Of a stretch of DNA of 64,000 nucleotides, positions 1 to 11,568 are shown piece by piece. The notes beneath the pieces are model-generated. The model did no database searches and had not been told where the DNA came from. It worked only from the letters and a program-made list of their open reading frames with translations. Position 1 is the stretch's first letter; every line of letters starts with the position of its first letter. This stretch comes from Bartonella schoenbuchensis R1 (lineage in GTDB: Bacteria > Pseudomonadota > Alphaproteobacteria > Rhizobiales > Rhizobiaceae), in the NCBI RefSeq assembly GCF_002022685.1, contig NZ_CP019789.1:1252501-1316500 (forward strand), read 5' to 3'. Made by a program: the position numbers and the translations under genes.

Positions 1-657
1 ACCTTACAGCGTGCTACAGAACTTAAAGCTGATCATTATGTTTCTCAATCTAATTTTGACAATGCAAAATCAGCCTATGAACAGGCCATTGCCAATGTTG
101 CTCGCACAGATGCACAAATAGCTGCAGCGCAAGCTAATATTCGAGTGCTAGAGGCTCAACGAAATGAAATTGAAAGTGAGACAAAAAGTCTCGAACTCAT
201 GCGCGATAAAGCAAAACGTGACCTTGATTCAACTATTTTGCGTGCTCCATTTAATGGAGTTATTGGAAATTTAACAGCGAAAACAGGTGATTTTGTTGTC
301 AACGGTCAACGCCTTGCTGCTTTAGTACCTATCCATACATTATATATTGAAGCAAATTATAAAGAAACACAGCTGAAAAACATTTACAGTGGGCAAACTG
401 CTTATATTTCTGTTGATGCTTTTAAAAATGAGGTTTTTAAAGGCAAAGTTCTTTCTATTTCACCTGCAACGGGAGCTGTTTTTTCTCTATTACCACCACA
501 AAATGCCACAGGTAATTTCACTAAAATTACCCAACGTATTCCAGTGCGCATTTCCATCCCCGACGATGCATTAAAAAGTGGGCGTATCCGAGCAGGAATG
601 AGTGTTTTAGTAAAAATCGATACACGGACAAGACCTCAAGGTAAAAATTCTTTATAA
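1..657 (+). CDS. HlyD/EmrA-family efflux adaptor, C-terminal part
   Basis: The reading frame is open from the first base of the window, so the N-terminus lies outside. About 218 residues are visible. They comprise the end of an alpha-helical coiled-coil hairpin (Ala/Gln/Glu-rich, to about residue 75), a lipoyl/barrel-sandwich half with the family motif STILRAPFNGVIG, and a beta-barrel domain ending in VLVKIDTRTRP. Membrane-fusion proteins of this family bridge an inner-membrane pump to the outer membrane. The next gene, 19 bases downstream, is a DHA2-type exporter, so the pair forms an EmrAB-like multidrug efflux system. Family assignment is confident; substrate is unknown. Confidence 0.9.
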   Translation, partial: TLQRATELKADHYVSQSNFDNAKSAYEQAIANVARTDAQIAAAQANIRVLEAQRNEIESETKSLELMRDKAKRDLDSTILRAPFNGVIGNLTAKTGDFVVNGQRLAALVPIHTLYIEANYKETQLKNIYSGQTAYISVDAFKNEVFKGKVLSISPATGAVFSLLPPQNATGNFTKITQRIPVRISIPDDALKSGRIRAGMSVLVKIDTRTRPQGKNSL

Positions 658-676
658 CAAAATCAATGATCTCGTC

Positions 677-2247
677 ATGAAAGAACCAACATCTACGCCT
701 ATTTCTTCTCAAGAGCGTATAGAAATGCGTAAAATCATAGCTTTTATCGCTATGACTTTTGGTATGTTCATGGCTATTTTGGATATTCAAATTGTTTCTT
801 CATCTTTGGCTGAAATTCAAGCGGGTTTATCAGCCAGTCCTGATGAAATTTCATGGATTCAAACTTCCTATCTTATAGCAGAAGTTATTATGTTACCTCT
901 TTCCGGCTTTTTAGGGCGTTTACTTTCAACACGTATTTTATTCAGTCTATCAACTGTTGGATTTACTATTTCATCTATTCTTTGTGCCACAGCAACATCT
1001 ATTGAACAAATGATATTTTATAGAGTACTCCAAGGCTTTATTGGTGGGGTATCATTCCCAGTGTTTTTGTTGCTTCTTATACAATCTTTCCTGCCTCTAA
1101 ACTTCCAATTATTTCGCCTATTGTGGGATTAGTAGCAACACTAGCACCCACCATTGGCCCCACAGTAGGCGGTTATCTCAGTCATACTTTATCGTGGCAT
1201 TGGCTTTTTCTTATTAATGTGCCCTTTGGAATCATCATCTCAATTATAACTTGGAAATTAATTGACTTTGACAAAGCTGATTTGTCCTTATTCGCTAAAT
1301 TTGACTGGTGGGGCCTTATCTCTATGGCAATCTTTTTAGGGTCTTTAGAATATGTTCTAGAAGAAGGTGCACGTCATGATTGGTTTAATGATAATTTGAT
1401 CTTTACTTTTTTTATTATTATGCTCTTATCTGCTGGCGTATTTTTCTGGCGTGCCTTTACTGTAAAAGAACCAATTGTTGACCTTACTGCTTTTTCTGAT
1501 CGCAATTTCTCGATCGCGTCAATGTTTTCTTTTACGCTTGGGATAGGTCTTTATGGCCTTACTTATCTTTATCCTGTTTATTTAAGTCAAATCCGTCACT
1601 ATGATGCCCTAATGATTGGAAATGCAGTTTTTATTTCAGGTCTAGCTATGTTTTTGACCGCTCCTCTTGCAGGATTCCTTTCTGCGCGAATGGACGCACG
1701 TCTTATGATAGCTATAGGGCTTGCAAGCTTTGCATGGGGAACATGGTTGGCTACTTCCATCACAGACGATTGGGATTTTTGGGAGCTTTTTTGGCCGCAA
1801 ATTTTTCGTGGTATTTCAGTTATGTTGTGTATGGTTCCTATTAATAATATTGCCTTTGGATCATTACCACCAGAGCGAATGAAAAATGCCTCTGGTCTTT
1901 TCAATCTAACACGAAATCTTGGTGGTGCAGTGGGGCTTGCTATTATCAGCACTCTTATGACACAACGTACTGACCTTCATTATGGACGAACAGCTGAAAC
2001 TATTCAGCATGGAAATATTCAAGCAACAGAAATGCTTTCAAATCTCACCATGCAGTTTAGCTCTGCTACTTTTGATCCCCATAGTCTTTCTTTGCTCCAA
2101 CTTTTTAATATGGTTCTCATACAAGCACAAACCATGGCTTTTAGTGATATCTTTTTTATAATGACTATTCTTTTTAGTATCTTAACCTTTTGTACCATCT
2201 TCCTCAAAAAGACAGCTATATCTACTAATATTTCTCCAAACCACTAA
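677..2247 (+). pseudogene. EmrB-like DHA2-family MFS exporter, one frameshift
   Basis: This is a 14-TM drug:H+ antiporter of the DHA2 family, partner of the upstream adaptor. The first frame (677-1132) carries TM1-4 with the typical LDIQIVSSSLAEIQ and WIQTSYLIAE motifs; the second (from about 1050 to 2247) resumes with VFVASY and GLVATLAPTIGPTVGG. The break lies at the G4 run 1046-1049. One extra G gives GGGIIPSVFVASY and a continuous 523-residue protein, the usual EmrB length. As written the gene is split. It may be intact in the organism, because the same kind of single-base loss recurs through the window. Confidence 0.85.
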
Positions 2248-2365
2248 TTTACATCATAAAGTGTGAGAAAAACTTTGTATTTTGATTATTAAGTAGCACA
2301 GTCTTATTCTTTTACCATTTCAACTGCGTGCTTTATAAAGTAATATCATGCATTTATAAAAAAGC

Positions 2366-3498
2366 TTAGATTACATAGGATCGTAAAGGCTCAAAACCAT
2401 TAAATGCAACAGATGCATAAGTTGTTGTGTAAGCACCAGTCCCGTGAATTAACAATTCATCGCCAATGGTTAGAGATAAAGGAAGAAGATAAGGTGTTTT
2501 TTCATACATGACATCTGCTGAATCGCACGTTGGACCCGCTAAAATACAAGGCTCCATTGCCTTATCATCATGAATTGTTTCAATAGGATAGCGAATAGCT
2601 TCACCCATAGTTTCGGCAAGGCCATTAAATTTTCCCACATCAAGATAAACCCAGCGAATATTATCATTATCTGCCTTTTTGGATATCAACACAACCTCTG
2701 TACGAATAACACCAGCGTTGCCCACTATCGCACGCCCCGGTTCAATAATCGTCTCAGGGATACGATTACCAAAATATTTTTTTAACGAATCAAAAATCGC
2801 TATACCATAAACTTGAGCTGTAGGAACCTCTTTCAAATAACGTGCTGGAAAACCTCCCCCATATTAACCAATTTTAACTGAATACCTTCTTTCTCCAAAC
2901 GCTCAAAAACTAAAGCTACATCCGATAAAGCGTGATCCCAAGCGTTTAAATGTGTCTGCTGAGATCCCACATGAAAGGATACACCATATGCTTGCAAGCC
3001 TAATTGGTGTGCCCGGCGTAGCACATCAACCGCCATATCAGGAACACAGCCAAATTTGCGTGATAATGGCCACTCTGCCCCTTCACCATTGGTAAGAATT
3101 CGGCAAAAAACGCGAGCTCCTGGCGCAGCACGAGCAATTTTTTCCACTTCTTCAACGCAATCAACCGCATAGAGCGAAATGCCAAGAGTATGAGCATAAG
3201 CAATATCACGTTCTTTTTTAATAGTATTCCCAAAAGAAATACGCTCAGCTGTTGCTCCTGCCTCTAAAGCCATTTTAATTTCTGCTACAGAAGCAGCGTC
3301 AAAAGATGATCCTAAAGAAGTAAGCAAACTCAAAATTTCAGGTGCTGGATTTGCCTTAATCGCATAAAAAATACGTGATTGAGGAAGAGCTTTTTCAAAA
3401 TTTAAATAATTCTCACGAACAACATCAAGGTCAACAATCAAGCATGGACCTTTTGGACGATGTGTTGAAAGGAAATCGCGAATACGCTGCGTTGTCAT
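2366..3498 (-). pseudogene. Ornithine/lysine decarboxylase (alanine racemase-fold, PLP), one frameshift
   Basis: This is a group IV decarboxylase that turns ornithine (or lysine) into putrescine (or cadaverine) in the cytoplasm. The PLP lysine sits in FYAIKANPAPE; HVGSQ is the PLP-phosphate region, EPGRAIVGNAG the second PLP motif, and GPTCDSADV holds the catalytic cysteine contributed across the dimer. The frame breaks at the C5 run 2856-2860: one more G on the coding strand restores NMGGGFPARYLKEVPT and a 377-residue enzyme of normal length. I start it at the ATG at 3498, which has AAGGAG eight bases upstream, rather than at the TTG six bases earlier. A long structured leader precedes it. 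Confidence 0.87.
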
Positions 3499-3912
3499 TT
3501 GCAATTCTCCTTAAGAAAGGCAAGAGCCTCCCTCTTTAACCAAAGGACAAAATACACACAAACCACTATTTTTATCCCTATTATTCAGATAATCAGGATA
3601 AATCAGCATTGTATGCAACGAAGGAACAGCGCGAAAACCGCATTGTTCTATTTTGTCTGCCTTTTTGATTGGAGTTGCACAAAAACTTCCGCACTGAAGG
3701 CAATGAGGTGTGCCTCTATAGTTTATCCCAGCATTTTAAATAGCTGGAAGACACCAGAAAGGCCCGCACCGTCGTTGCTTCAAGATGTCCTCATTCTTTC
3801 GATTGGCCGTAAGAATGACTGGAGCGGTTAGTTCCAGGTACCGTACCGGTTAATCTCACCATTTGAGAACCAGCGGACACCCACAGGCACGTGCGACTTT
3901 GGGCAATGTTGC
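3499..3912 (-). ncRNA. Candidate speF-type 5' leader RNA of the decarboxylase gene
   Basis: About 410 bases upstream of the decarboxylase are clearly richer in G+C than the surrounding spacer and carry many short inverted repeats, for example CCAGC/GCTGG around 3731-3750. No protein with family character is encoded. A long conserved leader called the speF motif (Rfam) is known upstream of ornithine decarboxylase genes in alphaproteobacteria. Position, length and strand fit that motif. I could not align it base by base, so the identity rests on context and composition. It would act in cis on decarboxylase expression. Confidence 0.55.
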
Positions 3913-4122
3913 GTATAAGACTAATTTTTATTTATTTCAATCATTTTTTTTATTTTTAGACAAAAAATGATAGCCAAGATACACTTTATTCAAAAACGTA
4001 AATTAGCTTATATTCCTATCTTCTGCGCACAATAATAGGCTAACCAATAACCTTTATTCAAAGTGCCCTTCCTTTAAAATAGAAGAAAAAATAAAAGCTT
4101 TGAATATTTAAAACAGCAATCA

Positions 4123-5040
4123 TCATCGTTCTTGATAGGAATGCATTGCACGTGATTTTAATAACTGGAACTGTTTATGACGTTCTCGAAAACGCTGTCT
4201 ATCAGCGTCACTGCGTGTATTATAACAAGCATCACACGATACACCCTCTTCATAATGAGGAGATGATTTGCCTTCAGCATTAAGAGGATAACGGCAAGCC
4301 CGGCATAATTCGCGCCCACATTCTTCAAGACCGTGACTTACAGAAACACGTTCATCGAAAACAAAGCATTCACCCCACCATAGGCTTTTTTCTTTTGGCA
4401 TTGTTTCTAAATAGCGTAAAATACCGCCTTTTAAGTGATAAACTTGATCATAACCAAGCCCACGCACATAAGCTGTTGATTTTTCACACCGTATACCGCC
4501 CGTGCAAAACATGGCGATTTTCTTTTTCTTTTTCAAATCACCTTCATGCTTAGCTATCCATTCAGGAAATTCACGAAACGTTTTAATACGAGGATCAATT
4601 GCTCCTTGAAAACTACCCAATGCATATTCATAATCATTGCGTGTATCAATTAAAATTGTTTCTTCATCTTGTATTAGGGCATTCCAATCTTCAGGCTCTA
4701 CGTAAGTGCCAACAATTTCCAACGGATTAACACCCTCTACCCCCATTGTAACAATTTCTTTCTTTAATCGCACTTTCATACGATGAAAAGGCATCTTTGA
4801 TGCCCATGAATATTTAAGTTCTGGCTTCTGCAAAGCAGGCTGTGCAGTAATAAAGTGGACTAGTGCCTCAATTGCAGCACAAGAACCAGCAACTGTTCCA
4901 TTAATACCCTCTTTTGCTAAAAGCAAAGTACCTTTAATGCCATTTGCCTGGCATAAATCCCGCAAGGGTTTTTGTAATTGATGATAATGTTCCAAATCTG
5001 CAAAACAATAAAGAGCAGCAACTTTAAAATTCTTTTCCAT
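4123..5040 (-). CDS. trhO: tRNA uridine(34) hydroxylase TrhO (rhodanese-domain protein)
   Basis: The 305-residue protein has the full YceA/TrhO layout: an N-terminal acylphosphatase-like domain ([11 protein letters not shown]), a central rhodanese domain with the active-site loop [11 protein letters not shown] whose first cysteine is catalytic, and a C-terminal cysteine-rich tail ([13 protein letters not shown] and VSCDACY) that probably binds a metal. In characterised bacteria this enzyme makes 5-hydroxyuridine at tRNA position 34 using oxygen. It stands alone, with a 235-base spacer to the next gene downstream in coordinate. Confidence 0.93.
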   Translation of the reverse strand: MEKNFKVAALYCFADLEHYHQLQKPLRDLCQANGIKGTLLLAKEGINGTVAGSCAAIEALVHFITAQPALQKPELKYSWASKMPFHRMKVRLKKEIVTMGVEGVNPLEIVGTYVEPEDWNALIQDEETILIDTRNDYEYALGSFQGAIDPRIKTFREFPEWIAKHEGDLKKKKKIAMFCTGGIRCEKSTAYVRGLGYDQVYHLKGGILRYLETMPKEKSLWWGECFVFDERVSVSHGLEECGRELCRACRYPLNAEGKSSPHYEEGVSCDACYNTRSDADRQRFRERHKQFQLLKSRAMHSYQER

Positions 5041-5275
5041 ATTCTTGCAATAACCCGCGTTTCATTCAATTTCAAGACTTATTCATATTAACTCTTTATA
5101 TATTGAGCTTAAATTAAACTATACTTATCATATTATTGTATAGAGAAAAATTACCTTGCACTCAAAATAGAGTGCCTTTCACTTTTTATCTAAAAATAAA
5201 CTCTGATATTGTTAGCTCATATGATCTGCAAAATGCCATGTTCATAATACATAGCAGCGCGATATAGATTCTTTT

Positions 5276-6103
5276 CTATCCTACAAAAGCACGTTCTACA
5301 ACATACGTGGCCGGTGCATTATTTGCTCCTTCAATAAGCCCGAAAGATTCACACATCGCTGCACAATCTTTCAGCATTGCCATTGAACCACAAATCATTA
5401 CACGGTCTTCATCAGAATTAATTTTTGGCAAATCAGCCATTTCAAAAAAAGCACCGCTCTTCATTACATTAGTAATGCGCCCCATATACTCTGAAGGTTC
5501 GCGAGTAGTCATAGGATAAAATTTTAACTGCTGTGCGTACTCACCAATAAGGGGATCTTGGTACAAAGATGCAACAAGATCTTTTGCATATGTCAACTCA
5601 TCTTTTTCACGTGTTGTTTGAACAAGCACAACTTGAGAGAACTTCTCATAAGTTTCAGGGTCACGAATAAGACTTGCAAAAGGAGCAACACCTGTACCTG
5701 TTGAAAGGAGATAAAGACGCTTTCCAGGAATAAGAGCATCAAGAACCAATGTTCCTGTAGATTTTTTACGCATTAAAACCGTATCACCAATTTTGATTTT
5801 TTGGAGATGTTCGGTCAATGGCCCTCCTGGGACTTTGATAGAAAAAAACTCTAGCTGTTCATCCCAAAATGGACTGGCGATTGAATACGCACGATAAATT
5901 GGCTTTTCTGCATTCGGTAAGCCAATCATAACAAATTCACCTGAACGAAAACGAAAAGTTTCTGGCCGGTTCAGACGAAATTTAAACAAATGATCTGTAT
6001 AATGGCAAACCTCCTGAACAGTGAGCGCAAATACATTATCAGGAATCGGAAAGTTTGATGCAACACTACTGATGTTTGATTGAACATTGGTGGTACCACT
6101 CAT
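5276..6103 (-). CDS. fpr: Ferredoxin-NADP+ reductase
   Basis: The 275-residue flavoenzyme transfers electrons between NADPH and ferredoxin or flavodoxin in the cytoplasm. The FAD-binding motif is RAYSIASP (about residue 70), the NADP-binding glycine-rich stretch is LLSTGTGVAPFASLIRDP, and VMICGSMAML is the third family motif. The C-terminus YVVERAFVG is typical of the bacterial subclass that ends shortly after the last strand. It has about 15 extra N-terminal residues compared with short homologues. The gene is monocistronic with AT-rich spacers on both sides. Confidence 0.93.
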   Translation of the reverse strand: MSGTTNVQSNISSVASNFPIPDNVFALTVQEVCHYTDHLFKFRLNRPETFRFRSGEFVMIGLPNAEKPIYRAYSIASPFWDEQLEFFSIKVPGGPLTEHLQKIKIGDTVLMRKKSTGTLVLDALIPGKRLYLLSTGTGVAPFASLIRDPETYEKFSQVVLVQTTREKDELTYAKDLVASLYQDPLIGEYAQQLKFYPMTTREPSEYMGRITNVMKSGAFFEMADLPKINSDEDRVMICGSMAMLKDCAAMCESFGLIEGANNAPATYVVERAFVG

Positions 6104-6834
6104 AAAATCGTTCCTTATCCTTATATCCTTATTGAATATTGAATTTCAAATTTTGTAAATGGTATAATGGTTGCACAACCATCTGCCAATATCCCTCTTA
6201 AACATATAGTGTTAAAATAATATTTTTAGGACTTAAACCAATCAAATAAAAACATCCGAAAAGATGTCTGTCATACCAAATAATTTTTTATCAAATAATC
6301 ATTTTATAATGAGTTAATTTAATTATTATCATATTGCTAGCGTTAACAAACAACCAATAACAAGCATGACTTGTTGTCAAAATTTAATTTTGAAAAACTG
6401 ACTGCCTAAAATCTTAAAACAAAAATTTTTATTTCTTCTTTTAAAAGCAATTTAAATATTTACCATAAATAATACACATATCTCACAATGCTTGAGAATG
6501 CTTTTTGTTTTTTCTATAGATTTAATAAATACTATTACAAGTATAGGAAATATCCTTTATTTCTAAAATATGTATTTAAGCAAAAAATAGCTTGTTTGTT
6601 AATTATGGTATGAATTACGTGAATCTCATAATACAAATCGGGAATAATATTCCCATTGATCATATCAAAGCTAAACATTTTATTTCTAAAGATTGTTTTT
6701 ATTATATATAATCCGCTATGACTTTAAAAATAAAAACAATAGCTGAATTCTCTGTACAAGTTTATACAAGCAACAACTCAAAAAAACTCGTATTTATTAC
6801 TGACACAGATTTATTATACAGATAAGATTTTACA
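6104..6834. other. AT-rich intergenic spacer
   Basis: These 731 bases separate the divergent fpr and alr genes and must hold both promoters. The sequence is extremely AT-rich with no open frame of protein character. A small hairpin, ACATC/GATGT at 6252-6267, is the only local structure I could pick out. I see no recognisable riboswitch or tRNA. Confidence 0.5.
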
Positions 6835-7956
6835 ATGAATAAATCCGTTGATTATGAAACCAAAACACCGCTTCCCTATACAGCTGTCGTAACTATTGAC
6901 ATTGGTGCCATTGTTGCCAATTACACAGCTTTAGCTCAACATGTTGCTCCTACAGAATGTTCAGCCGTCGTAAAAGCGAACGCTTATGGGATAGGTGTTG
7001 AAAAAGTTGCTCCTGCACTTTATCAAGCTGGTTGTCGTACGTTTTTTGTTGCTCAAATTAAAGAAGCGCTTCAATTAAAAAACATCTTACCGTCTGATGT
7101 TACTCTTGCTCTTCTTAATGGTCTTCCACCTGCTGCAGAAGAATTTGTAGCTCAAGCTGGTATTGTCCCTGTTCTTAATTCTTGGCATGAAATTGAAAGT
7201 TGGCAAATACTTTGTCAAGAAAAGAGTAAAAAATTCCCAGCAATCGTTCAAATTGATACCAATATGAATCGGTTAGGTCTTGATCAAAAAGAATTACAAC
7301 AACTTATCAAGTGCCCTACCCTGTTTGAAGTAGCAGATATAAAATATATTATAAGCCATCTTTCCAATGGAGATGATTTCACACATTCATCTAATGATAC
7401 ACAATTAACCACCATAAAAACAATGCTTGCACAATTACCTGCGTGTAAAGTTTCACTTGCTAATTCTGGAGGAATTTTCCTTGGTCCAGATTTTTATTTT
7501 GATCTTGTTCGTCCAGGCATTGCACTTTATGGAATCAATCTCCATAAAAAACACACAGTACCCATCAAACCTGTTTTAAAACTTGAAGCTCAGGTTATTC
7601 AAAGCCGCTTTGTCGAAGAAGGTGTGCCAATCGGCTATGGAGGGAGTTTTATTACCCGCCGGCCAAGTGTTCTTACAACTATTTCTATTGGCTATGCGGA
7701 TGGATGGATGCGCAATCTTTCTAACAAAGGTTCTGTTTATTTCAAAGGATACAAACTCCCCATCGTTGGACGGATTTCTATGGATTCTATAATTGTTGAT
7801 GCAACCGACCTTGAACATGGCAAACCTAAAAGAGGTGACTGGGTAGAGCTTATCGGAGAACATCAAACAATTGAAGATGTTTCTATAGATGCAAATACCG
7901 TTCCTCACGAAATTCTTTCTTCTCTTAGTGCTCGTTGTAAACGTATTTATATTTAA
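6835..7956 (+). CDS. alr: Alanine racemase
   Basis: The 373-residue PLP enzyme interconverts L- and D-alanine, supplying D-Ala for peptidoglycan. The cofactor lysine is Lys47 in SAVVKANAYG. The catalytic tyrosine of the partner subunit lies in TTISIGYADGW. VRPGIALYG and GRISMDSIIVD are further family signatures. The ATG at 6835 gives the usual family length; no strong Shine-Dalgarno is visible. It is a single-gene unit between long spacers. Confidence 0.95.
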   Translation: MNKSVDYETKTPLPYTAVVTIDIGAIVANYTALAQHVAPTECSAVVKANAYGIGVEKVAPALYQAGCRTFFVAQIKEALQLKNILPSDVTLALLNGLPPAAEEFVAQAGIVPVLNSWHEIESWQILCQEKSKKFPAIVQIDTNMNRLGLDQKELQQLIKCPTLFEVADIKYIISHLSNGDDFTHSSNDTQLTTIKTMLAQLPACKVSLANSGGIFLGPDFYFDLVRPGIALYGINLHKKHTVPIKPVLKLEAQVIQSRFVEEGVPIGYGGSFITRRPSVLTTISIGYADGWMRNLSNKGSVYFKGYKLPIVGRISMDSIIVDATDLEHGKPKRGDWVELIGEHQTIEDVSIDANTVPHEILSSLSARCKRIYI

Positions 7957-8360
7957 GCCATCAAAAAACTACCAATAAAATTAATTTCTAAAAATTAGCG
8001 TTTTAAGAAAAGCAGCCTCGCTGGTTGTAACTTCAACATAGCCTCTTTAGGAATGAAAAGGATATACTTATTCTCTATCTCTACAAGAATCAAATTGAAT
8101 TAATTCATAAGAAAGATAATCAGATTTTCAGCAGCAAATATGTACTGAATGAACAAAGGGAATTTAACTTATGTTTGAATTCTTCTTCTCTTCTTTTATT
8201 CAATAAAATTGGCAGTAAATTCTCAACTTAATCTATGAGAATTTACAAATATTTGTATTTTAAAAAGAAAAAATAGCCAATTCATCAGTCAATGACATAA
8301 GCTGAAAACTGATTTTCAACACAACAAAATTTGATAGCACTCGTTATTAATATAATTCTA
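7957..8360. other. AT-rich intergenic spacer
   Basis: About 400 bases lie between the convergent alr and gcvP genes. They contain no open frame of note and no RNA gene I can recognise. The only clear signal is the terminator hairpin at the right end, listed separately. Confidence 0.5.
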
Positions 8361-8390
8361 AAAATCCACACACAATGAGTGGATTTTTAT
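8361..8390 (-). terminator. Rho-independent terminator of the gcv operon
   Basis: A nine-base-pair stem, AAAATCCAC paired with GTGGATTTT around a nine-base loop, sits directly after the gcvP stop codon. On the minus strand it is followed by a T-rich stretch. The near-symmetric A and T flanks mean it could also stop transcripts arriving from alr. Confidence 0.75.
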
Positions 8391-8395
8391 GATAT

Positions 8396-11197
8396 TTAAT
8401 CCGTTAATGGCGGCGGGCAAGAACAGATTAATGCTCTATCGCCGGCAACATTATCAATGCGTGAAACAGGTGGCCAATATTTACTAGCTGGATCAACATG
8501 GTGGTTAGGAAAAGCAGCCTCTTGCCGCGAATAAGCCCTTTTCCACTGATCATCTAAAGTATCTGCCAATGTGTGCGGTGCATTTACTAGCGGATTATCT
8601 TCTTTTGGCCAAACACCCTCACCGACTTTTTTAGCTTCTTCAGCGATAGATAATAAAGCATCACAAAAACGATCAATTTCTGCTTTTGGCTCTGATTCTG
8701 TTGGTTCAATCATCAAAGTTCCGGGAACTGGAAATGACATAGTCGGTGCGTGAAATCCATAGTCTATCAAACGTTTTGCAATGTCATCAACACTAACCCC
8801 ATATTGTTCCTTCAATAAACGTGTATCAACAATACATTCATGAGCAACATACCCATGCTTGCCCCGATAAAGAATAGAATAAGCCTTTGAAAGACGTGCA
8901 GCAATATAATTAGCGTTTAATATTGCTGTTTGTGTTGCATACTTCAAGCCATCTGCTCCCATCATCCGAATATACATCCACGTAATAACAAGAATAGAAG
9001 CACTCCCATAAGGAGCTGCAGAAACTGCGTGTGTTGTCTTATGCTGTTCATGACCAGGTAAAAATGACTTTAAATGCTCTTTTACACCAATCGGCCCAAC
9101 ACCAGGACCACCACCACCATGAGGAATTGCAAATGTTTTATGAAGATTCATATGGCAAACATCTGCTCCCATATCTGCTGGACGTGCAAGACCTACAAGC
9201 GCATTTAAATTGGCCCCATCAAAATAAACTTGCCCACCATTTTCGTGGATAATAGCGCAAATGTCTTTAATGCTTTCCTCATAAACACCATGCGTTGAAG
9301 GATAAGTGATCATTAAAGCTGCCAAACAGTCCTTATGCAATTGTGCTTTGGCTTTAAGATCATCAATATCGACATCGCCATCATTTAAACATTGAACCAC
9401 AACAACTTTCATACCAGCCATATGGGCTGAAGCTGGATTGGTACCATGTGCAGATGCAGGAACAAGGCAAATATTACGTTGATGATCGCCACGAGATTGA
9501 TGATATCGACGAATAGCCAAAAGCCCAGCATATTCACCCTGAGCACCAGAATTTGGCTGAAAAGAAACTTGAGCAAACCCTGTAATTTCACACAACCACG
9601 CATTTAGCTGACTGATCATTTCTCGATAACCTTCTTCATCTCCTTGAGGAGCAAAAGGATGTATATTAGCAACCACAGGCCAGCTCACAGGTATTAACTC
9701 AGCCGCTGCATTAAGCTTCATTGTACAAGAACCAAGTGGAATCATTGCTCGATCCAGCGCTAAGTCTTTATCTGACAAGCGGCGCAAAAAGCGCATCATA
9801 TCTGTTTCTGAATGAATCGCACTAAAAAATGGCTGTGAAAGAAAAGCAGCATCACGCTCTTTACCCAAAAGCTTTGAATCAGACTTGTCTGCTAGTTGTG
9901 CCCCAAAAAGCTGTGCTAAAGCACAGGCATCTTCTTCTGTTGATAATTCATCAAAATTGATTGCAACCCTATCATTGTCAATAACACGAATAAGATACCC
10001 TTTGGCTTTTGCCTGAGTTGCAATTTCTTGAGCTTTCCCCTCAACAAAAATACTGACACAATCAAAAAAGTGTCGATTTTCACAATGTATACCTGCTGCT
10101 TCTAAACCACTAGCAAAACGGCATGTTAAGTGGTGAATTCTCTTAGCAATTGCCTGTAAACCTTGCGGCCCGTGCCAAACAGCATAAGCCACAGCCATAT
10201 TAGCCAACAAAGCCTGCGCTGTACATATATTTGATGTAGCTTTATCACGTCGAATATGTTGTTCACGAGTTTGCAATGCCAAGCGAAAACCAACACGTCC
10301 TTTCGTATCAACTGATTGACCAACAATACGCCCTGGAATTAAACGTGTTAAAGCAGAACTCACAGCAAGATAGCCCGCATGAGGACCACCAAAACCCATT
10401 GGAACACCATAACGTTGCATAGAGCCAACAACAATATCTGCACCCCATTTTGCTGGCGACTCCATAATAGTGAGCGCCAAAGGATCAGCCACAACAATTA
10501 CCAGCGCTCCTTTTTCTTTTGCTTCTTTAATGACTTCACTGTAATCATTAAAGCAACCTTTTGTATCTGGCCATGATAAAACAATAGCCGCTGTATTTGC
10601 GCAAATTTCGCCATGCGTGTTTATGTGAATGCCCTGTGTTTCAGCGCGCGTTTGAATGACACTCAAAGTTTGAGGATGCAATAAACTTTGAATCAAAATT
10701 TTTGTCTTCTTTTCACGAGCAAAGCGAAATGCCACCGCATTGGCTTCAGCTAAAGCTGTTGCTTCATCTAAAAGTGAAGCAGCAGCAACAGGCAAACCTG
10801 TCAATTCACTAATTAATGTTTGAAAATAAAATAATAACTCTAAACGCCCTTGGCTAATTTCTGCTTGATAAGGTGTATAAGCAGTATACCAAGCTGGATT
10901 TTCAAAAAGATTGCGTAAAATAACAGATGGTACACATGTTCCATAATAACCCTGACCAATGAAATTTTTGCGCAAACGATTGCGCTCCATCATTTTGGAC
11001 AATTCTTCTAAGGCCTGTTTTTCACTTGCCGCTTGTGGCAAATTAAGTGGACGCTTTAAATGAATAGACTGGGGTATAGCTTGAGAGATCAATGTGTCAA
11101 CTGAATCAAGCGCTAAAACATTTAGCATTTCTTGTGTTTCACCAGGTCGAATCCCAATATGCCGAGAAAAAAAACGACGTTCTTGCATAGCACTCAT
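8396..11197 (-). CDS. gcvP: Glycine dehydrogenase (decarboxylating), P-protein
   Basis: The 933-residue P-protein decarboxylates glycine with PLP and passes the aminomethyl group to lipoylated GcvH. It is the single-chain form: an N-terminal half (residues about 1-430) and a C-terminal half holding the PLP lysine in [16 protein letters not shown], preceded by [10 protein letters not shown] and [10 protein letters not shown]. Its start overlaps the gcvH stop by four bases (ATGA), indicating translational coupling. It is the last gene of gcvT-gcvH-gcvP and is followed by a terminator. A second possible start three codons in (MQERRFF) cannot be excluded. Confidence 0.96.
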   Translation of the reverse strand: MSAMQERRFFSRHIGIRPGETQEMLNVLALDSVDTLISQAIPQSIHLKRPLNLPQAASEKQALEELSKMMERNRLRKNFIGQGYYGTCVPSVILRNLFENPAWYTAYTPYQAEISQGRLELLFYFQTLISELTGLPVAAASLLDEATALAEANAVAFRFAREKKTKILIQSLLHPQTLSVIQTRAETQGIHINTHGEICANTAAIVLSWPDTKGCFNDYSEVIKEAKEKGALVIVVADPLALTIMESPAKWGADIVVGSMQRYGVPMGFGGPHAGYLAVSSALTRLIPGRIVGQSVDTKGRVGFRLALQTREQHIRRDKATSNICTAQALLANMAVAYAVWHGPQGLQAIAKRIHHLTCRFASGLEAAGIHCENRHFFDCVSIFVEGKAQEIATQAKAKGYLIRVIDNDRVAINFDELSTEEDACALAQLFGAQLADKSDSKLLGKERDAAFLSQPFFSAIHSETDMMRFLRRLSDKDLALDRAMIPLGSCTMKLNAAAELIPVSWPVVANIHPFAPQGDEEGYREMISQLNAWLCEITGFAQVSFQPNSGAQGEYAGLLAIRRYHQSRGDHQRNICLVPASAHGTNPASAHMAGMKVVVVQCLNDGDVDIDDLKAKAQLHKDCLAALMITYPSTHGVYEESIKDICAIIHENGGQVYFDGANLNALVGLARPADMGADVCHMNLHKTFAIPHGGGGPGVGPIGVKEHLKSFLPGHEQHKTTHAVSAAPYGSASILVITWMYIRMMGADGLKYATQTAILNANYIAARLSKAYSILYRGKHGYVAHECIVDTRLLKEQYGVSVDDIAKRLIDYGFHAPTMSFPVPGTLMIEPTESEPKAEIDRFCDALLSIAEEAKKVGEGVWPKEDNPLVNAPHTLADTLDDQWKRAYSRQEAAFPNHHVDPASKYWPPVSRIDNVAGDRALICSCPPPLTD

Positions 11198-11562
11198 CCA
11201 ATCAACGCTTTATAAGCATTCTCGTCCAGCAACCCATCAAGTTGTGTTTCATCTTGTAGCGTCATTTTCCATAGCCAACCTTCTTTTTCGGCTTTCTGAT
11301 TTACCAACGCAGGATCATCTACCAATGCCTCATTAATTTCGACAACTTCGCCATCGATAGGTGCATAAACATCTGAAGCTGCTTTAACCGATTCCACGAC
11401 AGCAGCAGAATCTCCCTTAGAGAGCTGTGTACCACTTTGTGGCAAATCAACAAAAACCAAATCACCTAACTGTTCTTGAGCATGATGAGTGATCCCAACA
11501 GTGGCCACTTTTCCTTCAATGCTAATCCATTCATGATCTTGTGTAAAATAAATCTTAGACAT
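11194..11562 (-). CDS. gcvH: Glycine cleavage system H-protein
   Basis: The 122-residue carrier shuttles the aminomethyl group between the P-, T- and L-proteins on a lipoyl arm. The lipoylated lysine is Lys60 in [16 protein letters not shown], the canonical motif. Length and the N-terminal FTQDHEWI are typical. It lies six bases after gcvT and overlaps gcvP by four, so all three are co-transcribed and probably made in fixed ratio. Confidence 0.96.
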   Translation of the reverse strand: MSKIYFTQDHEWISIEGKVATVGITHHAQEQLGDLVFVDLPQSGTQLSKGDSAAVVESVKAASDVYAPIDGEVVEINEALVDDPALVNQKAEKEGWLWKMTLQDETQLDGLLDENAYKALIG

Positions 11563-11568
11563 AAAATA

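Noticed and set aside
3499..3831. A 110-codon plus-strand frame in the decarboxylase leader
   Set aside because: It lacks a ribosome site and any domain, and lies wholly within the candidate speF leader on the opposite strand.
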